Source: Solirubrobacteraceae bacterium (GTDB taxonomy: Bacteria; Actinomycetota; Thermoleophilia; Solirubrobacterales; Solirubrobacteraceae). Taken from it: a stretch of DNA of 64,000 nt. The stretch is taken from positions 186,001 to 250,000 of the forward strand of contig JAUJOT010000001.1 in NCBI GenBank assembly GCA_030447505.1, read 5' to 3'. Shown in pieces: positions 43,553 through 54,180 of this stretch; within the stretch, counting starts at the first letter, position 1, and each line of letters opens with the position of its first letter. Under the pieces are notes generated by a model that worked only from the letters and a program-made list of their open reading frames with translations, was not told where the DNA came from and did no database searches. A program made the position numbers and the translations under genes.

Positions 43553-44926
43553 ATGGCTGAGCCCACCACCCGCCCGACAGACGCGGCCACGATGGACAAG
43601 ATCGTCGCGCTCTGCAAGCGGCGCGGCTTCGTCTTCGCCTCGTCGGAGATCTACGGCGGCCTCGGCTCGACGTACGACTACGGCCATTACGGCGTCCTGC
43701 TGAAGACCAACGTCAAGAACGAGTGGTGGCGCGCGATGGTGCAGGAGCGCGACGACATCGTCGCCCTCGACAGCGCGATCCTCCAGCACCCGCGCACGTG
43801 GGAGGCGAGCGGCCACCTGGCCGGGTTCACCGATCCGATGGTCGACTGCCGCACCTGCGGCCAGCGCTTCCGCGCCGACCACCTGGCCGACCTGCAGTGC
43901 CCGCAGAAGCCGTCCAGGCCGCCCGGCGACGGACCGAGCTGCGATCTCACCGAGGCGCGCGACTTCAACCTCATGTTCGAGACGACGATGGGCCCGGTCA
44001 AGGACTCCGGCGCGACCGTCTACCTGCGCCCCGAGACGGCGCAGGGGATCTTCGTGAACTTCAAGAACGTGCTGCAGTTCAGCCGCAAGAAGCCACCGTT
44101 CGGAATCGCCCAGGTCGGCAAGTCGTTTCGCAACGAGATCACGCCCGGCAACTTCGTCTTTCGCACGCGAGAGTTCGAGCAGATGGAGATGGAGTTCTTC
44201 GTCCCGCCCGGCGAGGCCGCGCGCTGGTACGACTTCTGGAAGGGCGCGCGCTACGACTGGTACGTCGAGCTCGGCATCCGCGAGGATCACCTGCGCCTGC
44301 GCGAGCACGACCCCGGCGAGCTGTCGCATTATTCGAGCGCGACCGCCGACGTGGAGTACCTCTTTCCGATCGGGTGGTCCGAGCTCGAGGGAATCGCCAA
44401 CCGCGGCGACTTCGACCTCACGCAGCACGCCGAGTTCTCCGGACAGAAGCTCGAGTACTTCGACGGGCAGACCGGTGAGCGCTACGTCCCGCACGTCATC
44501 GAGCCCGCCGCCGGCGCCGACCGCGCGACGCTCGCCTTCCTCGTCGACGCCTACGACGAGGACGAGATCGGCGGCGAGCAGCGGACCGTGCTGCGGATCC
44601 ACCCGCGCCTGGCGCCCGTCAAGGTCGCGGTCCTGCCGCACATGCGCAAGGACGGCCTGCCCGACGCCGCCAGGCAGGTCTACGCGGCGCTGCGCGGGCG
44701 CATGCAGAGCGAGTACGACGACGGCGGCGCGATCGGCAAGCGCTACCGCCGCCAGGACGAGATCGGCACGCCGTACTGCGTGACGGTCGACCACCAGACG
44801 CTCGAGGACCGCACCGTCACCGTGCGCGAGCGCGACTCGCTGAGCCAGGACCGCGTCGCGGTCGACGACCTGCCGGGCGAGCTCGCGGCGCGCCTGGCGG
44901 CACCCTGGCGCTCACCGAAGACGTAG
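43553..44926 (+). CDS. glyS: glycyl-tRNA synthetase (dimeric type)
   Basis: A 457-residue alpha2-type class II synthetase. It shows VFASSEIYGGLGSTYDYGHY, a zinc-like CRTCGQRF knuckle, motif 2 PFGIAQVGKSFRNEITPG and REFEQMEMEFF, the QLxE-like core, motif 3, and the HGTP anticodon-binding domain (LAPVKVAVLPHMRKDGL). The length is standard. It diverges from the FmdB-like gene across 30 bases. Confidence 0.96.
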   Translation: MAEPTTRPTDAATMDKIVALCKRRGFVFASSEIYGGLGSTYDYGHYGVLLKTNVKNEWWRAMVQERDDIVALDSAILQHPRTWEASGHLAGFTDPMVDCRTCGQRFRADHLADLQCPQKPSRPPGDGPSCDLTEARDFNLMFETTMGPVKDSGATVYLRPETAQGIFVNFKNVLQFSRKKPPFGIAQVGKSFRNEITPGNFVFRTREFEQMEMEFFVPPGEAARWYDFWKGARYDWYVELGIREDHLRLREHDPGELSHYSSATADVEYLFPIGWSELEGIANRGDFDLTQHAEFSGQKLEYFDGQTGERYVPHVIEPAAGADRATLAFLVDAYDEDEIGGEQRTVLRIHPRLAPVKVAVLPHMRKDGLPDAARQVYAALRGRMQSEYDDGGAIGKRYRRQDEIGTPYCVTVDHQTLEDRTVTVRERDSLSQDRVAVDDLPGELAARLAAPWRSPKT

Positions 44927-45011
44927 CTTCTGCGGCGCATGCGCCACCCGCGGGTGCTGCTCACGCTCCAGCGTCTGTTTGACCGACCTCGCGGGTATGG
45001 TCCGAGGCACG

Positions 45012-45425
45012 ATGTTGCGCCAGGGCCCGATCCCCCCCTTCCTGCACGGCGCGATCGAGTACGTGGCCGGCGTGCTGCTGATCGCCGCGCCGTTTCTCTT
45101 CGGCTTCGAGGCCAGCGCCGCCGTTGCGCTCTCGATCGTGGCCGGGGTCGTCGTGATCGCCGTCGCCGCGAGCACCGAGGGCCCGACCTCGCTGATCGAC
45201 TCGCTGCCGATCACCGTCCATCTGCTGCTCGACTTCGCGCTCGCGGCGGTGCTGATCGCGGCGCCGTTCCTGTTCGGCTTCAGCGACGAGAGCGAAGCGA
45301 CGGCGTTCTTCATCGTCCTCGGTGTCGTGCACCTGCTCGTGACGATCGGGACGCGCTTCAAGGCGCCGCCCGAGACGGCCGAGCCGGCGGACGCCGGCAC
45401 GATGGCCGACGAGATGTTCCGCTGA
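45012..45425 (+). CDS. four-helix membrane protein with internal duplication (SPW-like)
   Basis: A 137-residue protein with two homologous halves. Each half has a helix ending LLIAAPFLFGF or VLIAAPFLFGF and then a second hydrophobic helix. The pattern resembles SPW-repeat membrane proteins. Function unknown. TATGGT lies 10 bases upstream of the ATG at 45012, which favours this start over in-frame TTG and ATG codons upstream. Confidence 0.7.
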   Translation: MLRQGPIPPFLHGAIEYVAGVLLIAAPFLFGFEASAAVALSIVAGVVVIAVAASTEGPTSLIDSLPITVHLLLDFALAAVLIAAPFLFGFSDESEATAFFIVLGVVHLLVTIGTRFKAPPETAEPADAGTMADEMFR

Positions 45426-45497
45426 GCGCAGCGTCGCCGCCGCCGCGCGATCGGATCGATCGCGCGCCAGCTCGGCCGAGCGCCCGCCGCGATCGAC

Positions 45498-45503
45498 TAG
45501 ATT
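45498..45503 (+). promoter_or_regulatory. -10 box of the gene at 45511
   Basis: TAGATT, with 7 bases to the ATG at 45511. Confidence 0.5.
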
Positions 45504-45510
45504 GCGCGCG

Positions 45511-46032
45511 ATGAAATACGTCGACATCGCATCGCGCTTCGGCGACGTCACCCTGCGCGTGACGCCGGTGCCGCATCCGTGGGACCCGGCGCAGATCGCC
45601 TACGACATCCAGCTGACCGCGGTCGACCTCGATGCGTCCGGCGTCTACATGGAGGACGCCGAGGCGCCGCAGACACTGGTCGAGTTCTGCCGCGAGCTGG
45701 CCGACAACCACAAGGGCTTTGACGGCGAGAAGCACTGGCAGTCGATCGGCGGCGGGCTGAAGATCCGCGCCGACCACGACCAGATCAACGCGACGCGGCT
45801 CTACGTCCAGCTCAGCGCGGGCGTCGTCCCGGAGTGGACGGCCTACGCCGAGCTGCACGTCGATCCGTTTCGCTTCGACCGCGTCGCGATCAACCTCAAG
45901 CTGTTCAGACAGGAGCTGCTCAGCGGCGAGGTCGAGCCCGACGGCGAGCCGCAGCGCATCGATCCGCGCAAGCGGGCTCGCGAGCCGCTGAAGAAGATCG
46001 GCACGCCGAACCCGCAGCCGGGCTCCGTCTAG
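45511..46032 (+). CDS. uncharacterised cytoplasmic protein
   Basis: A 173-residue protein starting MKYVDIASRFGDVTLRV. The beta-rich body includes IRADHDQINATRLYVQL and the polar C terminus is RKRAREPLKKIG. There is no signal, membrane segment or metal motif. It loosely resembles the DUF6228-type single-domain proteins, but I cannot confirm it. It ends before a strong bidirectional hairpin. Confidence 0.7.
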   Translation: MKYVDIASRFGDVTLRVTPVPHPWDPAQIAYDIQLTAVDLDASGVYMEDAEAPQTLVEFCRELADNHKGFDGEKHWQSIGGGLKIRADHDQINATRLYVQLSAGVVPEWTAYAELHVDPFRFDRVAINLKLFRQELLSGEVEPDGEPQRIDPRKRAREPLKKIGTPNPQPGSV

Positions 46033-46046
46033 CGCCAGCAACGAAC

Positions 46047-46072
46047 GAAGGCGCCCCGCTGAGGGCGCCTTC
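46047..46072. terminator. bidirectional terminator
   Basis: A perfect 10-bp stem (GAAGGCGCCC / GGGCGCCTTC) with a 6-base loop lies between convergent genes. Confidence 0.65.
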
Positions 46073-46100
46073 TGCAACGGGCTGGGACTGGGCCGGTCGC

Positions 46101-46571
46101 TCAGGTCGCGGGCGCCGGCGCCTCGGCCGGCGGGGCCGGCGTCGTGTTGGACGTGTAGTCGAACTCCTCCTCGGCGCCGAACAGCGCGTCGAGCACCTTG
46201 TTGCGCAGGCCCTCGCTGACCGCGACGGCGACCGCGCCGCCGAACATCGCGACGAGCAGGAGTCGTCCGATGCCGCCCTTGCGCTTCTTCTTCGGCGTCG
46301 TGTGCTTCGGCGCCTCGCGCAGCGCCGCGGTGGCGTCGCGCAGGGCGTCGGCAGAGCGCTTGACGTCGGCGTGCAGCTTCTTGTCCTCGATCAGGTTCTT
46401 CGCCGGAGCCTTGCCCTTGTTCAGGCGCGTGTAGGCGTTGCGCGCAGCCTCGAAGGCCACGACCATGTTGTCGCGCAGCTCCTCGTCCTGGATGATCCGC
46501 TGCAGGTACGGATTCTCCTTGGCGGTCTGGGCGGCTGCGGCGGCCTTTGCGGCCTTGTCCTTCGCTGCCAT
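46101..46571 (-). CDS. membrane-anchored helical protein downstream of lon
   Basis: A 156-residue protein. A charged helical N-terminal half (EELRDNMVVAFEAARNAYTR) is followed by a basic TPKKKRKGG stretch, one membrane segment (IGRLLLVAMFGGAVAVAVS) and an acidic/Pro-rich end. A GAGGTG ribosome-binding site lies within the end of lon, 5 bases away, so it is probably the third gene of the hsp20-lon operon. Function unknown; the chain resembles actinobacterial proteins annotated only as hypothetical. Confidence 0.7.
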   Translation of the reverse strand: MAAKDKAAKAAAAAQTAKENPYLQRIIQDEELRDNMVVAFEAARNAYTRLNKGKAPAKNLIEDKKLHADVKRSADALRDATAALREAPKHTTPKKKRKGGIGRLLLVAMFGGAVAVAVSEGLRNKVLDALFGAEEEFDYTSNTTPAPPAEAPAPAT

Positions 46572-46576
46572 GTGGT

Positions 46577-49014
<2,438 letters not shown>

Positions 49015-49018
<4 letters not shown>

Positions 49019-49482
49019 GGTTCCTCGATCTCGGCCGGACGGCCGCGCTGGATCGGCACGCTGCGCGTCCGCGACTGCGGGTCGGCGAGCGGCAGCTCGA
49101 TGCGCAGGATGCCGTCCTGGTAGGTCGCCCGCGCCGCCTCGGCGACGACCTCCGCGCCGAGCTCGATCGTGCGCCGAAACGGCCCGTGCTCGACCTCGAG
49201 CTGCTGGTACACGCGGCCCTCGGCGTCGGCCTCGCGGCGGTGGCCGGTGAGCGTCAGCGAGCGGCCCTGGATCTCGAGGTCGAGGTCGCCCGCGTCGATT
49301 CCCGCGAGCTCGGCGTGGACGATCGCGCGCGGCGGATCGTCGGCGTAGAAGACGTCGACGGCGGGGCTGAAGCCGGTGCGCCGCGACGTCAGCCCGACGC
49401 TGCCGAACACGTCGCCGAACAGCTCGTCCATCTCGCGCCGCATGCGCTCGAAGTTCGCGAACAGATCGCGTTCGGGGGACAT
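49015..49482 (-). CDS. Hsp20 small heat-shock protein
   Basis: A 155-residue alpha-crystallin family holdase. The N-terminal arm (FANFERMRREMDELFGDVFG) is followed by the alpha-crystallin domain from about residue 45 (ELAGIDAGDLDLEI, YQDGILRIELPL). A TACGCT box lies 8 bases before the ATG at 49482. No HAIR or CIRCE operator is seen. It shares a 4-base overlap with lon. Confidence 0.88.
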
Positions 49483-49525
49483 GGCAAGGGAGCGTACCCC
49501 GCCCGCCGCCGCACCCAACGCGCTC

Positions 49526-50323
49526 TCAGACCTCGTACACGGCGCCTTCGCGCGCTACCTCGACGGGGCCGTCGAAGGCGCGCTGCGCCTCGGCCACAGC
49601 CCAGTTCCAGTCAAGCTCGTCGGAGATGTGCGTCAGCACGAGCCGGCCCGCGTTGCAGCGCGCCGCATGCTCTCCCGCCTCGACCGGCGTGAGATGCCCG
49701 CGCGGACCGTCGCGCTCCGGTCGCGGCAGCGTCGCCTCGAGGATCATCAGGTCGCCGTCGCCGGCGAAGCCGTCCAGCGCGTCGGTCGGACCATGGTCGG
49801 CGCCGTAGATGAAGCGCCGGGCGGGAACGTCATTACTGCGCACCTGGATCGCGTTTGACGGCAGAAAGTGCGGGACGGGCTGGAAGCGCACGCTCAGCGT
49901 GCCGACCTGGAGCGTCGCCGACGTGTCGTACTCCGACATCGCAAACGCCTGGTCGAGCAGGTAGGGCTGCCCGCCGGCGCTTGCGATCGTGCGCAGGGTC
50001 TCGGTCGCGCCCGACGGGACGAGCAGCTGCGGGCACGCCGGCTCGTCGGTTCCGGGCCAGCGCTCGACGGGCACGGGCTGCTGGCGCGGGGCGTAGGTCA
50101 GAGCGCAGCCGAACGGGATCAGGTCCAGGAAGTGATCGGCGTGCATGTGCGTGATCACGACGGCGTCGACGTCGACGTAGTCGCGGAAGCGGCGCAGCTT
50201 CGAGAAGACGCCGCTGCCGCAGTCGACGAGTAGGCACGAGTCGCCGTCCTCGACGAGGTAGCCGCTGCATGCTCCGTCGGCGTCCTGCCATGCCGGCGAC
50301 TTGCCCAGCACCGTGATCCTCAC
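49526..50323 (-). CDS. metallo-beta-lactamase fold hydrolase (RNase Z-like)
   Basis: A 265-residue MBL protein: H59-x-H61-x-D63-H64 (HMHADH), a later phosphate-like loop, YGADHGPT and TLPRPERDGPRGHLTP with HxxP, and LTHISDELD near the end. It belongs to the broad ElaC/RNase Z-like hydrolase group; a tRNA 3'-processing role is possible but unproven, because the exosite arm is not evident. GTG start with TAGAGT 7 bases upstream. Confidence 0.83.
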   Translation of the reverse strand: MRITVLGKSPAWQDADGACSGYLVEDGDSCLLVDCGSGVFSKLRRFRDYVDVDAVVITHMHADHFLDLIPFGCALTYAPRQQPVPVERWPGTDEPACPQLLVPSGATETLRTIASAGGQPYLLDQAFAMSEYDTSATLQVGTLSVRFQPVPHFLPSNAIQVRSNDVPARRFIYGADHGPTDALDGFAGDGDLMILEATLPRPERDGPRGHLTPVEAGEHAARCNAGRLVLTHISDELDWNWAVAEAQRAFDGPVEVAREGAVYEV

Positions 50324-50330
50324 GGTGCGG

Positions 50331-50336
50331 ACTCTA
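50331..50336 (-). promoter_or_regulatory. -10 box of the MBL-fold gene
   Basis: TAGAGT on the minus strand, with 7 bases to the GTG at 50323. Confidence 0.5.
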
Positions 50337-50395
50337 GTGGTCTGCGCTGTACGTCCCGGCTGCAGAGCTGCAGGATGGGCCGCAAGGCACGCTGC

Positions 50396-50626
50396 TCAGC
50401 CGGCGTGCAAGGCGGCCTGCTCCTGCGCGCTCGGAAAGGCCCAGGCGGCCTGCGTGCGGCGCTCCTGTCGAAACGCGAAGCGCAGCTGCTGCGGCGGCCT
50501 CAACCCTTCGGGGCTGTCGGGCCGAAACGTCGGGCAGGGGCCGTCGAGGTCCAATGCGCACAGCAGGTTGCAGCGAAAGAAGCAGTCCTCACATGCCGCC
50601 TTCTTCGTCGCCCGCGTCTTGCTCAT
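50396..50626 (-). CDS. small cysteine-cluster protein
   Basis: A 76-residue protein with a basic start (MSKTRATKKAA) and five cysteines within 20 residues: C12-x2-C15-x3-C19-x3-C23 and C31. The pattern could bind zinc or an iron-sulfur cluster. The rest contains FRPDSPEGLRPPQQL and RTQAAWAFPSAQEQAALH, which looks constrained rather than random. Function unknown. It lies in the 540-base gap between the MBL gene and lhgO and would be missed if only long genes were called. Confidence 0.6.
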   Translation of the reverse strand: MSKTRATKKAACEDCFFRCNLLCALDLDGPCPTFRPDSPEGLRPPQQLRFAFRQERRTQAAWAFPSAQEQAALHAG

Positions 50627-50860
50627 GACGTCCCAACACCCCTTCGTCGAAGACACCGAATCGGGGCGCATGACAGCAGCGGCGGCGACCTGCTGCAAGG
50701 GGTGGCGAACGGTCGTTGCCGCTCGTATCGGGTTTTTGGCCTCAGGTTCTCCGCAAATGCCGAACGAAACCGCTGCCGTTCTCGTAGGAGGTTGCGGACA
50801 AGCAGACTTCGCCCCTCGCGCAGCGGGCGTTGGCGCACTTTGGGAGACTTTCGTCGACCG

Positions 50861-52066
50861 ATGGCGCGCGACAGCTACGACACGATCATCGTCGGCGCGG
50901 GGATCATCGGGCTCGCCGTCGCGCGCGAGGTGCTCGCGCGCCGGGCCGGCAGCCGCGTGCTCGTGGTCGAGCGCGAGGGCGGGCCCGGGCGACATCAGAG
51001 CGGTCACAACAGCGGCGTCATCCACGCCGGCGTCTACTACACGCCCGGCTCGCTGAAGGCCCGGCTCTGCGTCGAGGGGGCCGCGCGGATGTACGACCTC
51101 TGCGAGCAGCGCGAGATCGACGTGCACCGCATCGGCAAGCTGATCGTCGCGCTCGACGACGGCGAGCTGCCGGCGCTGGAGGAGATCGAGCGGCGCGCCA
51201 ACGCCAACGGCGTGGCCGGCGTGCGACGCCTCGATGCCGACGGCCTGCGCGAGATCGAGCCGCAGGCGACGGGCCTCGCAGCGCTGCACTCGCCGAACAC
51301 GGCGATCGTCGACTTCGGCGTCGTCTGCGCGCGGCTGGCCGACGACGTGCGCGAGGCGGGCGGCGAGCTGCGCTTCACGTGGGAGGTCGCGAGCGTGCAA
51401 GCGACGACGACCTCGATCCGTCTGCGCGCGGCAAGCGGCGACGAGGCGCAGGGCGCCCGCGCGGTGTTCTGCGCCGGCTTGTGGTCTGACCGCCTGGCGG
51501 TGCTGGCGGGCGCCGACCCCGACCCGCGCATCGTCCCGTTCCGCGGCGGCTACCTGCGCCTGGCCCCCGCGCGCCGCGAGCTCGTTCGCGGCCTCATCTA
51601 TCCCGTGCCCGATCCGAGCCTGCCGTTTCTCGGCGTCCACCTCACGCCGCGCATCGACGGCGAGGTGCTGCTCGGGCCCTCGGCGCTGCTCGTAGGCGCG
51701 CGCGACGGCTATCGGCTCAGCACGCTGCGCCCGGCCGACATCCTCGACACGGTGACCTGGCCCGGCACCTGGCGGATGATGGCCCGCTGGTGGCGCACCG
51801 CCATCAGCGAGCTGCGCCTCGCCGCCGGCCGCGACGCGTTCGCCGCCGCCGCCCGCCGCTATCTGCCCGGCCTGCGCAGCGAGGATCTGCTGCCCGCGTT
51901 CGCCGGCGTGCGCGCCCAGGCGCTCGCGCGCGACGGGCGCCTCGTCGACGACTTCGTGCTGTCTGCGACGCCGCGCGCGATCCACGTGCGCAACGCGCCT
52001 TCGCCCGCGGCGACGGCCGCGCTCGCGCTCGCCGCGCGGATCGCCGATGCGGCCGACGAGCTGTAG
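50861..52066 (+). CDS. lhgO: L-2-hydroxyglutarate oxidase/dehydrogenase (LhgO)
   Basis: A 401-residue DAO-family flavoprotein that oxidises L-2-hydroxyglutarate to 2-oxoglutarate and passes electrons to oxygen or quinone. It shows the FAD dinucleotide fold IIVGAGIIGLAVAREVLARR, HNSGVIHAGVYYTPGSLKA (the LhgO signature) and RGGYLRL and GVHLTPRIDGEVLLGPSA downstream. GGGAG, 17 bases upstream, is a possible distant RBS. It is near other 2-oxoglutarate-cycle genes at 54-61 kb. Confidence 0.88.
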   Translation: MARDSYDTIIVGAGIIGLAVAREVLARRAGSRVLVVEREGGPGRHQSGHNSGVIHAGVYYTPGSLKARLCVEGAARMYDLCEQREIDVHRIGKLIVALDDGELPALEEIERRANANGVAGVRRLDADGLREIEPQATGLAALHSPNTAIVDFGVVCARLADDVREAGGELRFTWEVASVQATTTSIRLRAASGDEAQGARAVFCAGLWSDRLAVLAGADPDPRIVPFRGGYLRLAPARRELVRGLIYPVPDPSLPFLGVHLTPRIDGEVLLGPSALLVGARDGYRLSTLRPADILDTVTWPGTWRMMARWWRTAISELRLAAGRDAFAAAARRYLPGLRSEDLLPAFAGVRAQALARDGRLVDDFVLSATPRAIHVRNAPSPAATAALALAARIADAADEL

Positions 52067-52162
52067 CGAGCGACGTCTGCGGCAGGTCGCCCCAGCGCTG
52101 ACCGGGCCGTCAGATCGGCGTCCCCGTTGCCCAGACGCGCGATCGGCGACGATCCGTGCTCG

Positions 52163-53077
52163 ATGCGGATCCTGCTGACCGGTGCCAGCGGCTCGATCGG
52201 GGCGGCGCTCGCCCCCGCCCTCGAGGATGCGGGCCACGAGCTGCGCGGCTTCGGCCGCGACCCGTCGCGCGCGCCCGCGCGGCTGCCCTTCGTGCGCGGC
52301 GATGCGATCAGCGGCAGCGGCCTCGACGAGGCGCTGGACGGGGTCGACGTCGCCTACTTCCTGATTCACTCGATGGAGGGTCCCGGTCGCGCGGGCTTCG
52401 AGGACAACGAGCGCGTCGCGGCCGAGAACTTCGTCGCGGCGGCGCGGGGCGCCGGCGTGCGGCGCCTGATCTACCTCGGCGGGCTCGTGCCGCAGGGGCA
52501 GCGGCTCTCGCGCCACCTCGCCAGCCGCCTCGAGGTCGAGCGGATCCTGCTGGCGGGCGCGCCCGAGGCGGTCGCGCTGCGCGCCTCGATCGTGATCGGG
52601 GCGCGCTCGCGCTCGTTTCGCTTCCTCGTCCACCTCGTCGAGCGCATGAAGGTGCTCGCGCTGCCGCCCTGGCGCGAGTACCGCACGCAGCCGATCGACG
52701 TCCGCGACGTGCGCGCGTTGCTCGCCGCCGCCGCGACGACGCCACACGCGCGGGGTGGGCTTTCACTCGACATCGCCGGTCCCGACGTGCTGAGCTACGG
52801 GCAGATGATCGAGCGGATCGCCGAGCTGATGCTCGTGCGCCGCCGCACGCTGCGCGTCGGGCGCAACGCGACGAGCGTCGTCGCGCCGCTCGCCGCAGCG
52901 CTGGCGGGCGAGGAGGCGGGCTTCATCGCCCCGCTGATGGAGAGCCTGTGCAGCGACCTGCTGCCGCGCGACAACCGCGCGCCGGAGCTGCTCGGCGTGC
53001 GCCTGCACCGCTTCGACCGAGCCGTCGAGCGGGCGCTGCGCGAATGGGAGCTCGACGAGCCGCTGGCGGCCAGATGA
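52163..53077 (+). CDS. NAD(P)-dependent epimerase/dehydratase (NmrA-like atypical SDR)
   Basis: A 304-residue Rossmann protein: GASGSIGAALAPAL near residue 7, then AYFLIHSM and GVRRLIYLGGLVPQG. SDR active-site YxxxK is not obvious, so this is the NAD(P)-binding, NmrA-like class used in lipid or quinone biogenesis (DUF2867-like C terminus). Partner and substrate unknown. The ATG at 52163 places the glycine motif at the usual spot. Confidence 0.82.
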   Translation: MRILLTGASGSIGAALAPALEDAGHELRGFGRDPSRAPARLPFVRGDAISGSGLDEALDGVDVAYFLIHSMEGPGRAGFEDNERVAAENFVAAARGAGVRRLIYLGGLVPQGQRLSRHLASRLEVERILLAGAPEAVALRASIVIGARSRSFRFLVHLVERMKVLALPPWREYRTQPIDVRDVRALLAAAATTPHARGGLSLDIAGPDVLSYGQMIERIAELMLVRRRTLRVGRNATSVVAPLAAALAGEEAGFIAPLMESLCSDLLPRDNRAPELLGVRLHRFDRAVERALREWELDEPLAAR

Positions 53078-53111
53078 CGTCAGCGCAGAAGGGCGCCCGG
53101 CGCCGAGACGC

Positions 53112-53117
53112 TAGGTT
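53112..53117 (+). promoter_or_regulatory. -10 box of the SRPBCC gene
   Basis: TAGGTT, with 9 bases to the GTG at 53127. Confidence 0.5.
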
Positions 53118-53126
53118 CTTCGGCCC

Positions 53127-53576
53127 GTGTCGCTCGTGATCGCCAGCATCGACATCGACGCGCCGAGGCAGGACGTCTGGGACCACATCATGGACCCGGC
53201 GAAGATGCGCTCGTGGGTGACGATCGTCGACCGCATCGAGCGCGTCGACCCCGGCCCGATCAGGCGCGGCTTTCGGATGAGCCAGACGATGTGCCTGCGC
53301 GGCGTGCACTTCAAGGTGCACTGGACGCTCGAAGAGCTCGACGCCCCGCGCTACGCGCGCTGGGAGGGAAGCGGCCCCGCGCGTTCGAAGGCGATCACCG
53401 AGAACAGGCTGAGCGAGCGCGACGGGCGCACCCACTTCGACTACCGCAACGACTTCCGCACGCCGTTTGGCCTGCTCGGCGCGGCGGCGTCGAAGGTCAT
53501 CGTCGGCGGCATTCCGGAGAAGGAGGCCAACGCCTCGCTGCGCCGGCTGCGCGAGATTCTGGAAATCCGCGCATAG
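53127..53576 (+). CDS. SRPBCC (polyketide cyclase/dehydrase-like) protein
   Basis: A 149-residue START-like helix-grip protein: VIASIDIDAPRQDVWDHIMD (typical first strand and helix), FRMSQTMCL, a ligand cavity region and a long C-terminal helix (KEANASLRRLREILEI). It binds a hydrophobic small molecule; identity unknown. GTG start. Confidence 0.82.
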   Translation: MSLVIASIDIDAPRQDVWDHIMDPAKMRSWVTIVDRIERVDPGPIRRGFRMSQTMCLRGVHFKVHWTLEELDAPRYARWEGSGPARSKAITENRLSERDGRTHFDYRNDFRTPFGLLGAAASKVIVGGIPEKEANASLRRLREILEIRA

Positions 53577-53620
53577 GGTCTATCCCGATTGCAATGTGCG
53601 GGGCCCAGCGGGATAGGCCC
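53576..53620 (+). other. long-stem hairpin after the SRPBCC gene
   Basis: CTATCCCG at 53580-53587 pairs with CGGGATAG at 53609-53616, extended by one G-U and three G-C pairs (53576-53579 with 53617-53620). The 21-base loop includes GCAATGTGCGGGGCCC. It may be a terminator or a leader element for the winged-helix gene. Confidence 0.45.
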
Positions 53621-53706
53621 CAAGCAAAGGACCGACGTACGACCCGACCGAGCGATGCTCTAGGCTTGTGACGGTAATCTTCACTTGCAAGAACGGGGAA
53701 ATGTAC

Positions 53707-54114
53707 ATGGCGGACTTCCTGGATGAGAAGCGAAATGAGATCGGCGCGCGGTTGAAGGAGCTCAAGCCGCTCGTCGAGGAGTACAAGCGCCTCGAAGCCG
53801 CCGCTGCGGCGCTCGACGGTGTCCCGCAGCACAGCAACGGCAATGCTCCCTCGCGCCGCCGCTCGCGCGCCGCCTCGACGGGCAGCCGGCGCAGCAGCAA
53901 GGGCAGCGGCCGTCGTGGTCGCCCCAGGGGCAGCGGCGCACGCGGGGCCGAGGCGCTCGCGCTCGTCCGCGAGAAGCCCGGCATCACGATCCCCGAGATC
54001 GCCGAGCAGATGGGGATCAAGCAGAACTACCTCTACCGCGTCCTTCCCGGTCTCGCCGAGGACGGCCTCGTGCGCAAGGAAGGACGAGGCTGGCACCCCA
54101 AGGACGCCGCCTGA
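53707..54114 (+). CDS. winged-helix DNA-binding protein with coiled N terminus
   Basis: A 135-residue protein. The N-terminal coiled helix (FLDEKRNEIGARLKELKPLV) is followed by a Ser/Arg/Gly-rich basic linker and a C-terminal winged helix: REKPGITIPEIAEQMGIKQN and YRVLPGLAEDGLVRKEG. It looks like a nucleoid-associated or regulatory protein; such proteins are common in Solirubrobacterales. GGGG lies 8 bases before the ATG at 53707. ATG 53701 and GTG 53668 are alternatives. Confidence 0.75.
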   Translation: MADFLDEKRNEIGARLKELKPLVEEYKRLEAAAAALDGVPQHSNGNAPSRRRSRAASTGSRRSSKGSGRRGRPRGSGARGAEALALVREKPGITIPEIAEQMGIKQNYLYRVLPGLAEDGLVRKEGRGWHPKDAA

Positions 54115-54118
54115 AGCG

Positions 54119-54168
54119 TGCTTCGCGCGGTCAGGTCCTTCGTCGCGGACCTGATCGCGCGCAAAGCA
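54119..54168. terminator. strong bidirectional terminator
   Basis: TGCTT-CGCGCG-G-TCAGGTCC pairs with GGACCTGA-T-CGCGCG-(CA)-AAGCA, about 20 base pairs with one G-U and one small bulge, between convergent genes. Confidence 0.7.
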
Positions 54169-54180
54169 GCCTCGTCGCTG

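Noticed and set aside
50627-52747. Most of a 783-codon minus-strand frame over lhgO
   Set aside because: Only its last 76 codons (50396-50626), outside lhgO, look like a real protein. The rest mirrors lhgO and the epimerase gene.
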